Positions 1-8,500 of a DNA stretch of 64,000 nucleotides are shown in pieces (the first letter of the stretch is position 1; the number at the start of each line of letters is the position of its first letter). The notes beneath the pieces were generated by a model, which did not search any database, had not been told where the DNA came from, and worked only from the letters and a program-made list of their open reading frames with translations. The DNA comes from Alphaproteobacteria bacterium (GTDB taxonomy: Bacteria > Pseudomonadota > Alphaproteobacteria > RF32 > CAG-239): positions 1 through 64,000 of the forward strand of contig JAFSUB010000024.1 in assembly GCA_017445475.1 (NCBI GenBank), written 5' to 3'. The position numbers and the translations under genes were made by a program.

Positions 1-27
1 GATGGAAAAGTGAGGCTCGAACCGAAA
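1..27. repeat. 27-bp direct repeat, copy 1
   Basis: The 27 bases at the window edge recur exactly at 212-238. Each copy lies next to a terminator-like hairpin. No gene is recognised here, although the rightward frame through copy 1 is open and could be the tail of a gene that begins outside the window. Function unknown. Confidence 0.6.
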
Positions 28-40
28 GGCTCGCAAAGCA

Positions 41-67
41 AAAACAACCGTTGCTCCGGTTGTTTTT
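41..67. terminator. Rho-independent terminator-like hairpin
   Basis: A perfect 10-bp stem (41-50 with 57-66) with a 6-base loop is followed by T residues on the plus strand and, because the left arm begins with AAAA, also works on the minus strand. It would end transcription entering from the left edge. Confidence 0.6.
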
Positions 68-187
68 GTCTGCAAGAGCATAAAAACATTATTGAGCAAG
101 AGTGCGTTTGAGCGCTCGAAGCGAAATTAGGTTTTTATGAGCAAGAGCTGTGAAACAGCGTAGTCCTCTACGTTCCGCCAAAAATAA

Positions 188-210
188 ACACCCGAAAGGG
201 TGTTTTTTTT
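188..210. terminator. Bidirectional terminator after hydE
   Basis: ACACCC and GGGTGT pair around a GAAA loop. Nine T residues follow on the plus strand, and an A-rich stretch on the left gives a U-tract to the minus-strand transcript. It lies about 40 bases beyond the hydE stop codon, so it is the likely end of the leftward hyd operon. Confidence 0.7.
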
Positions 211-211
211 T

Positions 212-238
212 GATGGAAAAGTGAGGCTCGAACCGAAA
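212..238. repeat. 27-bp direct repeat, copy 2
   Basis: This is an exact second copy of bases 1-27, between the bidirectional terminator and the hydE stop codon. The two copies bracket a 184-bp stretch rich in GAGCAAGAG-type short repeats in which I see no gene. Confidence 0.6.
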
Positions 239-249
239 TGACGACTTTT

Positions 250-1254
250 TTACTTTTTAACGCTGTTTTTAACATGCGAACCATAGCCGGTGCCAATCTT
301 TCTGCCGATAGATTGTATTTGCAGGTTCAAGCAAGCATAACAGTGAGCCACACCATCGTTCAAACAGGCTTTATTGGGATACAGCTCATAAAAAGATCGA
401 TGTAAAGAATCCGTCACATTGGGCATAACAACATTGGCCCCTGCTTTTAACGCTCTTATCCGACCTTTTTTTTCTAAAGTTTCCATAGCCGTTGTTGCCG
501 GAATATTAATATCCGGCATTAAAAGCCTAATCACGGACATTGCTCGTAAGGATAAGTCCAGTGTTCCGCTAAGGCAATTTTTCAGCGGTGTGTTCGGATG
601 CGCAATAAAAGGTCCGATACCGGCCATATCTATCCCTATTTTTTGTAAAAACAACAAATCATCAGCAATAGATTCCAAACTTTGATTTGGCAACCCCACC
701 AAAATTCCGGAGCCTAATTCATATCCCAACTCTTTAATCATCATTAAACATTCATAACGGTGTTGCCAACTCATTTTCGGATGCAATTGATGATATAATT
801 TTTTATCGGTTGTTTCTATACGCATTAAATATCGATCGGCACCACAATTTTTAAATGCCGCATATTCTTCGTATTCTCTTTCTCCGATACTAAGTGTCAA
901 TGCAACGTCCATTTTTTTAATTTCTTCTATGACACGGCACAGATCATCGCAAGAATACCCAACATCTTCTCCCGATTGCAAAACAATGGTTTTAAAGCCT
1001 AACTGAACAGCACCACGCGCCAAGCTTATAATTTCATCAGGTGTTAAACGATAACGCTTAATTTGCGCATTTTCACGGCGAATACCGCAATAAAAACAAC
1101 TGTTGCGACAGAAATTGGAAAATTCTATCAATCCGCGCAAAAAAACAGAATCTCCGACATTTTTCTTTCTGATAAGATCAGCCCGATGAAACAAATCATC
1201 TTGATTGTCGGAATTTTCCAATAATTCGACTATTTTTTGTTTTGTTAATTTCAT
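250..1254 (-). CDS. hydE: [FeFe]-hydrogenase H-cluster radical SAM maturase HydE
   Basis: This is a radical SAM enzyme of 334 residues, the usual length for HydE. The CxxxCxxC motif that binds the [4Fe-4S] cluster and S-adenosylmethionine is at Cys49, Cys53 and Cys56 in FCRNSCFYCGIRREN. By family knowledge HydE acts in the cytoplasm on the Fe(CO)2(CN)/cysteine synthon made by HydG, before HydF delivers the diiron subcluster to the hydrogenase. It overlaps the end of hydF by 4 bases, so the two are translationally coupled. It is the last gene of a leftward hyd operon ending at the hairpin at 188-210. The closest alternative, biotin synthase or PylB, is less likely given the hydF and hydG neighbours. 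Confidence 0.93.
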   Translation of the reverse strand: MKLTKQKIVELLENSDNQDDLFHRADLIRKKNVGDSVFLRGLIEFSNFCRNSCFYCGIRRENAQIKRYRLTPDEIISLARGAVQLGFKTIVLQSGEDVGYSCDDLCRVIEEIKKMDVALTLSIGEREYEEYAAFKNCGADRYLMRIETTDKKLYHQLHPKMSWQHRYECLMMIKELGYELGSGILVGLPNQSLESIADDLLFLQKIGIDMAGIGPFIAHPNTPLKNCLSGTLDLSLRAMSVIRLLMPDINIPATTAMETLEKKGRIRALKAGANVVMPNVTDSLHRSFYELYPNKACLNDGVAHCYACLNLQIQSIGRKIGTGYGSHVKNSVKK

Positions 1255-2435
1255 CTGATGTCCGTTAAATGAATATGATTAAGCTTGCTGATGACAAGCC
1301 CGAAATTTGTTATGGGAACATTCGCCTTCAGGCATTTTTGAATGCGGCTCATCATTTCTTCTCGATTAAACATACAAGCACCGCAATGAATAAGTAATTT
1401 ATATTTTGCCGGATTGTCCGGAAAATCACTTCCATGCGTATATTCGAAAATAATTTTACGATTTGTATATTTTAAGATTGCCTTTGGAAGTTTAACTTGC
1501 GCAATGTCATCTGAACATATTTTATGTGAACATGATTCGCAAATCAGAACCCTGTCTCCGTCTTGCAACTCATCCAACTGTTCGGCTCCTTTGTTAAAAA
1601 CCGTTAAATCACCTTTTAAGCTTGCCATCAAAACAGAAAATGTCGTCAACGGAATGTCAGAAACACTTTGAGCAACCTGTTTTAAGGCTTGCGAATCCGA
1701 AACAATCAGGCGCGGTTTTTTATTAAGACATTTCAACAGATTTTTAAGTTCCGAAGGTTGAGCGATAAATGCCGTGGCATGCGCGTCCAAAATTTCACGA
1801 ATGGCTTGGACTTGCGGCAAAATTAAACGCCCTTTTGGAGCAGACTCATCAATCGGCGCAACCAAAACAACAATATCTTCTTTGTTTAAGTAGGTTTCAA
1901 ACAGATTTGACGGTTCGGGTTTTATATAATCTCCCAAAAATTGATATAGCGAGGAAACATCTTGTTTTGCACTCAGTTTGATAAAGGGAATGTTGTTTTT
2001 TTCACAAAACAATATGTCTTTTTGCGAAAAATTGAGGCTATCATTTTTATTAAACACCACAATAAAATTTTTCTTCTTTTGCTGAAGAAATGTAATCACG
2101 TCTTTATCTGTTTGAGAAACACCTTTTTCGGCGCAAACCAGAACAACCAAATTGCTTTTTTCCAAAATTTTCATTGTTGCTTTTATTCTTTTTTCGCCTA
2201 AAGGGCTTGTATCGTCCAAACCTGCCGTATCATACAAGATGACGGGGCCGAACGGCACCAATTCAAAAGCCTTCATAACGGCGTCGGTTGTCGTGCCTGA
2301 AACCTCTGAGACGATAGACACTTTTTGTTTTGTGAGGGCATTTATCAAAGAAGATTTCCCCGAATTGCAGCATCCGACAAAAGTAATAACGGGGCGTAAA
2401 CCTCTGGGTGTTTGGCAAAACTTTGTATAAGTCAT
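1251..2435 (-). CDS. hydF: [FeFe]-hydrogenase maturation GTPase HydF
   Basis: HydF is the scaffold GTPase that carries the diiron precursor to apo-hydrogenase. An N-terminal Era/TrmE-like GTPase domain has the P-loop GCCNSGKS at residues 21-28 and the switch motif DTAG. The C-terminal cluster domain shows the family signature: a CxH (in ESCSHKIC) and, later, HCxxC (in IHCGAC). I start it at 2435, where the ATG follows AAGGAG by a good distance and overlap with hydG is avoided; a longer frame to 2498 has no such support. That gives 394 residues. It sits between hydG and hydE in the same operon. Confidence 0.93.
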   Translation of the reverse strand: MTYTKFCQTPRGLRPVITFVGCCNSGKSSLINALTKQKVSIVSEVSGTTTDAVMKAFELVPFGPVILYDTAGLDDTSPLGEKRIKATMKILEKSNLVVLVCAEKGVSQTDKDVITFLQQKKKNFIVVFNKNDSLNFSQKDILFCEKNNIPFIKLSAKQDVSSLYQFLGDYIKPEPSNLFETYLNKEDIVVLVAPIDESAPKGRLILPQVQAIREILDAHATAFIAQPSELKNLLKCLNKKPRLIVSDSQALKQVAQSVSDIPLTTFSVLMASLKGDLTVFNKGAEQLDELQDGDRVLICESCSHKICSDDIAQVKLPKAILKYTNRKIIFEYTHGSDFPDNPAKYKLLIHCGACMFNREEMMSRIQKCLKANVPITNFGLVISKLNHIHLTDIR

Positions 2436-2449
2436 GGCAGCTCCTTTGC

Positions 2450-3865
2450 TTAAAAATGAAAATCTCTCTGACCTGCGTCTATTTTCGATAAGTAGCAAAC
2501 GGTCGCATTTTTAACGGCTTCATTTTCAATTTGCTGTAATTGTTCTTGAATAACACGTTCTCCAACCTCCCGCGTTTCAAAGCTGCCGTAATCCAATAAA
2601 AATTCTTTTAATGTCATAAGGGCATTCGGGTGGCAACAATTTAAAATTTGCCGGCTTTTACACAGAGCCATAAATCTGTCGCCGGTTCTGCCCGCACGAT
2701 AACAAGCAGTGCAAAAACTGGGGATATACCCCATTTTCAACAACCAACACACCACTTCGTCTAATGTCCGCTGGTCCGAAACATCAAATTGTTCGGAATC
2801 ATGAGGCCGTTGAGTTTGTGTATATCCGCCGACACTTGTCCGAGAAGCCCCCGAAATCTGCGATATACCATAGCGAATAATTCGTTCACGGCAGGCTTGA
2901 CTTTCGCGGGTTGAAACAATCATTCCCGTATAAGGCGTTGAAATCCGCACGCAAGCGATGATTTTCGAAAAAATATCGTCATCTATCCCGTTGTCAAAAG
3001 CTGACGGATCAATATCATCGGCTTTTTTAATACGCGGAAAAGAAATGGTGTGCGGGCCCACGCCAAACGTGGCTTCCAAATGCTCGGCATGCATTAAAAG
3101 TGCCGCAAATTCATAGCGGTATGATTCCAGTCCGAATAAAACACCCAAACCAACATCATCTATGCCTCCCAGCATGGCTCTATCCATGGCTTCGGCATGC
3201 CATGTATAGTCATGCTTCGGACCGGTTGGGTGAAGCTTTTCATACGATTTTCGATTGTAGGTTTCTTGAAACAAGATATAAGTTCCGATACCGGCATCTT
3301 TTAATTTGCGATAATTTTCAACGGTTGTGGCGGCAATGTTCACATTGACTCGTCGAATTGCACCGTTTTTGTGTTTGATGGAATATATTGTTTTGATACT
3401 GTCCAAAATATACTCAATGGGATTATGAACGGGATCTTCGCCCGTTTCAATGGCCAATCGCTTATGCCCCATGTCTTGCAAGGCAATAACTTCCTCGCGA
3501 ATTTGTTTTTGTGTCAGCTTAATGCGGGGCATATGCTTATTTTTCAAATGATACGGACAATAAACACACCCGTTGACACAATAATTTGAAAGATAAAGCG
3601 GCGCAAACAAAACAATTCGATTGCCATAGAAATCTTTTTTAATCTGTTCTGCCAAATGAAAAATTTCTTCATTCAGCGCAGGTATTTCACAAGCAAGCAA
3701 CACAGATGCTTCACGATGGTTTAAGCCTTTCAACTGCTTTGCTTTATCTAAAATTTGACGGATAAGTTCTTTGTTCGTTTTGTTTTTTGCGGCATAATCG
3801 AGCGTGTCTAAAATTTCTTGATGGTCAATAAAATCAACCGCTCTTAGCGATTTTGGGTTATACAT
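2450..3865 (-). CDS. hydG: [FeFe]-hydrogenase maturase HydG (tyrosine lyase)
   Basis: HydG is a radical SAM enzyme that cleaves tyrosine to p-cresol and supplies the CO and CN ligands of the H-cluster. The SAM-cluster motif is at Cys96, Cys100 and Cys103 (YCVNGCVYC). The C-terminal auxiliary-cluster motif Cx2Cx22C, diagnostic of HydG rather than ThiH, is present (FCTACYRAGR, with the third Cys in LNCC). The chosen ATG at 3865 follows AGAAAGGA and gives 471 residues, the normal length; an upstream ATG at 3904 would add 13 residues. The gene lies 14 bases before hydF. Confidence 0.94.
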   Translation of the reverse strand: MYNPKSLRAVDFIDHQEILDTLDYAAKNKTNKELIRQILDKAKQLKGLNHREASVLLACEIPALNEEIFHLAEQIKKDFYGNRIVLFAPLYLSNYCVNGCVYCPYHLKNKHMPRIKLTQKQIREEVIALQDMGHKRLAIETGEDPVHNPIEYILDSIKTIYSIKHKNGAIRRVNVNIAATTVENYRKLKDAGIGTYILFQETYNRKSYEKLHPTGPKHDYTWHAEAMDRAMLGGIDDVGLGVLFGLESYRYEFAALLMHAEHLEATFGVGPHTISFPRIKKADDIDPSAFDNGIDDDIFSKIIACVRISTPYTGMIVSTRESQACRERIIRYGISQISGASRTSVGGYTQTQRPHDSEQFDVSDQRTLDEVVCWLLKMGYIPSFCTACYRAGRTGDRFMALCKSRQILNCCHPNALMTLKEFLLDYGSFETREVGERVIQEQLQQIENEAVKNATVCYLSKIDAGQRDFHF

Positions 3866-3917
3866 ATAATATCCTTTCTTTTGGGTCAGATTGTTCTTCC
3901 CCATCAGTTGTTAAAAT

Positions 3918-4163
3918 TTAAGCGTCGGCGTATGCTGTTTTAACGCTAATGCCCGATAACGCACCAATCTTTCCCGAAAGGGCGGAAATAACATCTTGCG
4001 GCGCATCAACAGCCACACTCATAATGCTGACTTTTTTTGGTAAATAAGGAAGTCCCATACGACCGATAATATAATCGGCGTATGTATGCAAAATTTCGTT
4101 TAACTGAGAAACAGTCTCACGATTTTTGATTATAATTGCAATCACTGCTACTCGTGTTTCCAT
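3918..4163 (-). CDS. TM1266-type iron-only hydrogenase system regulator
   Basis: This 81-residue protein matches the small ACT-like family annotated as the putative iron-only hydrogenase system regulator. The visible pattern is an N-terminal strand (TRVAVIAIIIKNRE), a helix (VSQLNEILHTYADYIIGRMGLP) and the VSIMSVAVDAPQDVISALSGKIGAL segment typical of that family. The ATG follows AAAAGGAG. It is the first gene of the leftward hyd operon, 52 bases before hydG, which fits a role in control or assembly of the hydrogenase system. The biochemical function of this family is not established. Confidence 0.8.
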   Translation of the reverse strand: METRVAVIAIIIKNRETVSQLNEILHTYADYIIGRMGLPYLPKKVSIMSVAVDAPQDVISALSGKIGALSGISVKTAYADA

Positions 4164-4237
4164 TTTTTGCTCCTTTTCACAAGTGTATATAGTAGAAGAA
4201 AAAAAAGAAAAAAGTCAAGATGTTTCTCTATTTTGCA

Positions 4238-4272
4238 TAAAAATAAATATCCCCCGATCAATCGGGGGATAT
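4238..4272 (-). terminator. rpsA Rho-independent terminator
   Basis: A 12-bp perfect stem (4247-4258 with 4261-4272, ATATCCCCCGAT and its complement) has a 2-base loop in the strict pairing and is followed on the minus strand by TTATTTTT. It lies 17 bases past the rpsA stop codon and separates rpsA from the hyd operon. Confidence 0.85.
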
Positions 4273-4288
4273 CCATTAACGCTTTGGG

Positions 4289-5974
4289 TTAGTTTGCTTT
4301 TTTCAAAGCCTCGCCAAGCGCATCACCAAACGTTGTGTTTGAAGAATTTGAGTTGGAATATTCTTCCAAAGCCTTCTTTTCTTCATCAATTTCAAAGGCT
4401 TTCACCGAAACACCGAGTTTGCCGTTTTTCCTGTCAACAGAGGTGAGTTTTGCTTCCAAAACATCGCCTTCGTGATAGTTTTCTAAAACTTGGCCATCTT
4501 TTTCTTTCGATAAATCAGCCTTTTTAATTAAGGCAGGAATGCCCTCAACTTCCACATTAACACCCTTGTCTTCAACAGATTTGACAATTGCCTTGACCAC
4601 ATCGCCTTTTTTAAGGTTTTCCAAAGCAAGAGCCGCATTGTTTTCATCCAATTGTTTAATGCCCAAGCTGATACGCTCTTTTTCAACATCAACATCAATG
4701 ATTTTAGCCTTGATTTCTTGGCCTTTTTCATAATTTTTAACAGCATCTTCGCCGCTCACACCCCAAGCGATGTCAGAGAGGTGAATCATACCGTCAATTT
4801 CGTCTGTTAAGCCAACAAACAAACCAAATTCAGTGATGTTTTTGATTGTGCCTTCAATAACCGAACCGGCGGGGTGTGCTTCAACATAAGCTGCCCACGG
4901 ATTGGGTTGGCATTGTTTGATGCCAAGGCTGATTCTACGTTTTTCGGGATCAACTTCCAAAACCTTAACTTCAACTTCCTCTGAAGTTGAAACAATTTTG
5001 CCCGGATGAACGTTTTTGCGCGTCCAGCTCATTTCAGAAACATGGACCAAGCCTTCAATACCTTCTTCCAGCTCAACAAAAGCACCGTAATCTGTGATGT
5101 TTGTTACAACACCTTTTTTAACGTCGCCAACCTGATATTTGCTGGCAACAGCTTCCCACGGATCGCTCTCAAGCTGTTTCATACCCAAGCTGATGCGTTG
5201 TGTGTCTTCGTTAAACTTAATCACCTGAACTTTAATGTTTTGACCAACCGTCAACATCTCGGCCGGATGATTGATACGTTTCCACGAAATATCGGTAACG
5301 TGAAGCAAGCCGTCAACACCGCCCAAATCAACAAACGCGCCGTAATCGGTGATGTTTTTAACAATACCGTCCAAAACAGCGCCCTCTTTAATGGCGTCAA
5401 TCAGCTCGGCTCTGGCTTCCGCCCGTGTTTCTTCCAAAACAACACGACGTGAAACAACAATGTTGCCGCGCTCTCTGTCCATCTTCAAAATTTGGAAAGG
5501 TTGCGAAACACCCATCAAAGGTGAAATGTCTCTGATGGGGCGAATGTCAATCTGCGAACCCGGTAAAAAGGCAATTGCCCCCTGTAAATCAACCGTAAAC
5601 CCACCTTTAACGCGTCCGAAGATAATGCCGTTGACACGCTCGCCGGCATTCATCGATTTTTCAAGCTCAACCCAAGCTTCTTCGCGGCGGGCTTTTTCAC
5701 GAGACAGAACGATGTTGCCGTCTTTGTCTTCATATCTGTCGACCATAACTTCAATCTGGTCGCCAACCTTAAGTTCGGGATTTTGACCAAACTCACGGAG
5801 CGGAATGCGGCCTTCTGATTTTAAGCCGACATCAACCATCACAAAATCATCGGTAACGCGGATAATTGTGCCCTTCACAACAGAGCCGACAATACCCTTA
5901 TCGCCAAATTGCTCGTTCAAGAGTTCTTCAAAATTTTCTGTTGTTTCGGGAATTTTAAATTCTGTATTTGTCAT
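4289..5974 (-). CDS. rpsA: 30S ribosomal protein S1
   Basis: S1 binds mRNA on the small ribosomal subunit and helps load structured or SD-poor messages. The 561-residue protein has a series of S1/OB-fold repeats; GAFVDLGGVDGLLHVTDISW, GAFVELEEGIEGLVHVSEMSW and GLFVGLTDEIDGMIHLSDIAW show the classical pattern, with two less typical N-terminal and one C-terminal repeat. Length fits proteobacterial S1. I start at the ATG at 5974 (MTNTEFKIPE); an in-frame TTG at 5992 is possible. No clear Shine-Dalgarno sequence precedes either start, which is common for rpsA. It is monocistronic, between the liv operon and its own terminator. Confidence 0.95.
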   Translation of the reverse strand: MTNTEFKIPETTENFEELLNEQFGDKGIVGSVVKGTIIRVTDDFVMVDVGLKSEGRIPLREFGQNPELKVGDQIEVMVDRYEDKDGNIVLSREKARREEAWVELEKSMNAGERVNGIIFGRVKGGFTVDLQGAIAFLPGSQIDIRPIRDISPLMGVSQPFQILKMDRERGNIVVSRRVVLEETRAEARAELIDAIKEGAVLDGIVKNITDYGAFVDLGGVDGLLHVTDISWKRINHPAEMLTVGQNIKVQVIKFNEDTQRISLGMKQLESDPWEAVASKYQVGDVKKGVVTNITDYGAFVELEEGIEGLVHVSEMSWTRKNVHPGKIVSTSEEVEVKVLEVDPEKRRISLGIKQCQPNPWAAYVEAHPAGSVIEGTIKNITEFGLFVGLTDEIDGMIHLSDIAWGVSGEDAVKNYEKGQEIKAKIIDVDVEKERISLGIKQLDENNAALALENLKKGDVVKAIVKSVEDKGVNVEVEGIPALIKKADLSKEKDGQVLENYHEGDVLEAKLTSVDRKNGKLGVSVKAFEIDEEKKALEEYSNSNSSNTTFGDALGEALKKAN

Positions 5975-6110
5975 GAATATAATATATTTCAAAAAAATGC
6001 CAGACCTTATAAAAAGCGGACTTGCGCGAAGTTTAAAATGCTTTTCAAAGCGCGCCCTTTTTTAAAAGCAACTTTCTTATACACGAAAATTTCAAATTTT
6101 CAAGCTTTTT

Positions 6111-6809
6111 TTATTCAAAAACGGCCTGCATCATTTTTTCTAAAATGCGGCCTTCGGATTTGCCGTTATAAACAACCCTGCCGTCTTTTAAGATGTATGC
6201 AAAATCCGTTAGGGGCAAAAGCGTTTTGAGGTTATGTTCCACAACCACAAAAGCCGTTCCTGTTTTTTCTTTCATTTCTTTGATTTTGAAAAATGTATCG
6301 TTAATCAGCTTTGGCGACAAACCGATTGAGGGCTCGTCTAACAAAACCATTTTCGGCTTATTGATAAAAATGCGCGCTAAAGCTACCATTTGTTGCTGCC
6401 CACCGGATAAATTGCCGGCCGGCAGTTTCAAAAACGGCTTTAATTCTTCAAAATAGCTTAAAACTCGCTCAAAGGCTGTTTCAAAATCTGTGCGAGATTT
6501 CCAAAAATGTGTGGCAAGCTCAATATTTTCTTGAACTGTCATATTTTGAAAAACACGCCTTCCTTGCGGACCCATGAAAACACCCTTTTTCACAAACATT
6601 TGCGGCGTTGCTTTAATGGGCAAGTCTTCAAACAAAATTTCGCCTTTATAAGGTTTTAACAGACCGAAAGCCGCCTTTAAGAGCGTAGATTTTCCGGCGC
6701 CGTTCGGGCCCATCACAACCGTGATGGCGCTGCTTTTAAATTCTGCCGAAACATTGCTTAAAACCTGCTTTTTTCCATATCCGGCATCTATGTTTTTTAA
6801 GTTAAGCAT
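6111..6809 (-). CDS. livF: Branched-chain amino acid/amide ABC transporter ATP-binding protein LivF
   Basis: This 232-residue ABC ATPase has Walker A GPNGAGKS near residues 34-41, the signature LSGGQQQ, Walker B VLLDEPSIGLSP and the switch His in VVEHNL. The D-loop form 'EPSIGLSPKL' is typical of LivF. It is the last gene of the leftward liv operon, 5 bases after livG. With LivG it powers the LivH/LivM channel. The substrate (branched-chain amino acids, amides or urea-like compounds) cannot be set from the ATPase. Confidence 0.9.
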   Translation of the reverse strand: MLNLKNIDAGYGKKQVLSNVSAEFKSSAITVVMGPNGAGKSTLLKAAFGLLKPYKGEILFEDLPIKATPQMFVKKGVFMGPQGRRVFQNMTVQENIELATHFWKSRTDFETAFERVLSYFEELKPFLKLPAGNLSGGQQQMVALARIFINKPKMVLLDEPSIGLSPKLINDTFFKIKEMKEKTGTAFVVVEHNLKTLLPLTDFAYILKDGRVVYNGKSEGRILEKMMQAVFE

Positions 6810-6814
6810 GAGTC

Positions 6815-7624
6815 TTACACTCCTAAATATGCCTCTTTAACAAGTTTGTCTTTCAAAACATCTTTCGGGGCGCCCGAGGCAAGAAGCGTGCCGTGATCTA
6901 AAACAATTACATAGTCCGAAAGCTTTTCAATCATGCCCATATTGTGCTCAATCAAAATCACCGTTTTGGCTTGAAGGCGCAAAATTTCAATGATGGATAA
7001 AACCTCATCCACCATTTTCGGCGACAAGCCCGTAAACGGCTCGTCAAAAATGTAGATATCAGCATCTTGCATCAGCGCGCGCCCGATTTCCAAAAGTTTG
7101 CGCAAACCATAAGAGAGCTCTTCGGCTTTTTTGAAGCGATGCTCTTTTAAGCCCGTTTTAATCAACACACCCTCAAGTTTTTTGCGATATGCTTTTGTGC
7201 TTAATTCAAACAGGCTTTTTTCAATTTTGTTTTGCGCAACGCCCAAAAGCAGATTATCTTCAACGCTTAATTGTTCAACAAGTCTGGCATCTTGAAAAGT
7301 GCGCGCCATCTTAAATTTGCGCAGCTTATAGGGTTTGATATAAGAAAAAGCATGCCCCGAAATGACAATTGAGCCGGCATCGGGCTTGAGCAAACCGGTT
7401 AACAGGTTGATGAGCGTTGATTTGCCCGAACCGTTCGGACCGATAAGACCCGTGACCAACCCCAAAGGAAAAGAAATGCTCAAATCATTGACGGCTTTAA
7501 TGCCTTGAAAAGCTTTACTCAAATGAAGCGTTGAAACAGCATCCAATCCCTCTTGAAAAACGTCCATACGTTCTTTTGAAAGACCGCTGTCAATAGATTT
7601 GAAATCTTTTAAATTGAACGTCAT
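6815..7624 (-). CDS. livG: Branched-chain amino acid/amide ABC transporter ATP-binding protein LivG
   Basis: This is the second ABC ATPase of the transporter. Walker A is GPNGSGKS, the signature is ELSYGLRKLLEIGRAL (the LivG form, lacking the usual LSGGQ), Walker B is IYIFDEPFTGLSP, and the switch His is in ILIEHNMGMI. I start at the ATG at 7624, which leaves a 4-base gap after livM and gives 269 residues; an upstream start at 7648 would overlap livM. It forms a heterodimer with LivF on the cytoplasmic face. Confidence 0.9.
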   Translation of the reverse strand: MTFNLKDFKSIDSGLSKERMDVFQEGLDAVSTLHLSKAFQGIKAVNDLSISFPLGLVTGLIGPNGSGKSTLINLLTGLLKPDAGSIVISGHAFSYIKPYKLRKFKMARTFQDARLVEQLSVEDNLLLGVAQNKIEKSLFELSTKAYRKKLEGVLIKTGLKEHRFKKAEELSYGLRKLLEIGRALMQDADIYIFDEPFTGLSPKMVDEVLSIIEILRLQAKTVILIEHNMGMIEKLSDYVIVLDHGTLLASGAPKDVLKDKLVKEAYLGV

Positions 7625-7628
7625 TTTT

Positions 7629-8495
7629 TTATACCCTAAATTTTCCAAACAAACCTTGCGGACGAAAAGCCATCATCAACACAAGAAGCGCACCGTATAT
7701 GAGCTGTTGAAGTTGCGCCGCCGTTTCATACGGAAGCCCCAAAAAGCGCAAAGCTTCGGGAAGTGTGAGCAAAAGCGCCGCGCCAACAACGCTGCCAAAG
7801 GCCGAAGAAAGCCCGCCGACGGTTATCATCGTAAAAAAGAAAATGCCTTCTGCCAGCTGAAACGATGTCGGGTCAATAAAAGCAATATAGCTTGCAAAAA
7901 AGCTGCCCGCAACGCCCGCCATTATGGCAGACAGCGTAAAGATGAGACTCTTATATTTTGTTGTTTTATAGCCCAAAGACACTGTTAAGACTTCATCTTC
8001 ACGCAAACTTTTTAAGGCTCTGCCGAATGAAGATTTATCTATCAGCACGAAAAGCGCATAAAAAAGCACCACAAATAAAAACGCAAGCGCCAAAAACGAA
8101 GCGGAAGAATAAAAATGAAAACCTGCAATGGCGGGTTTTCCTATGCCGTATATGCCAAGCGGACCTTTTGTTAACGATTTGAAATTAAGCAAAACCGAAA
8201 ACACAATCACCGATAAACCTGCCGATACAATGGCATAATAATCGCCCTTAAATTTTGAAAGGATTTTGCCGACAATAAAAGCTGTTATGCCGTTTAAGAG
8301 CATTCCGACACACATTGCGCCCCAAAAATTAAAACCCTGCGCCGTCATTAAAATGGCCACGGCATAAGCGCCGATGCCGTAAAATGCGGCGTGTGCAAGC
8401 GACACAAGCCCCGAGAGCCCCACCACCATATTAAGCGACAAAGCGAGCATGGCATAAATACAAAACAAAATCCCGATGTTGATGAAATATTCCAT
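7629..8495 (-). CDS. livM: Branched-chain amino acid/amide ABC transporter permease LivM
   Basis: This is a polytopic inner-membrane permease of 288 residues. It begins with a hydrophobic helix and the conserved segment LNMVVGLSGLVSLAHAAFYGIGAY, typical of LivM, and carries the family motif TVGGLSSAFGSVVGAALL near the C-terminus. The C-terminus GALLVLMMAFRPQGLFGK also matches the family. It lies 5 bases after the first substrate-binding protein gene and pairs with LivH to form the channel. Confidence 0.9.
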   Translation of the reverse strand: MEYFINIGILFCIYAMLALSLNMVVGLSGLVSLAHAAFYGIGAYAVAILMTAQGFNFWGAMCVGMLLNGITAFIVGKILSKFKGDYYAIVSAGLSVIVFSVLLNFKSLTKGPLGIYGIGKPAIAGFHFYSSASFLALAFLFVVLFYALFVLIDKSSFGRALKSLREDEVLTVSLGYKTTKYKSLIFTLSAIMAGVAGSFFASYIAFIDPTSFQLAEGIFFFTMITVGGLSSAFGSVVGAALLLTLPEALRFLGLPYETAAQLQQLIYGALLVLMMAFRPQGLFGKFRV

Positions 8496-8500
8496 CTTTT

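Noticed and set aside
1-27. Looked like the 3' end of a minus-strand tRNA (TTCGAGC loop and CCA)
   Set aside because: The T-stem does not pair, and no D-arm, anticodon arm or acceptor partner is found in either copy of the repeat.
5006-5786. Long plus-strand frames opposite rpsA (and similar ones opposite livM and the AsmA gene)
   Set aside because: They are antisense shadows of well-supported genes, with no ribosome sites and no recognisable domains.
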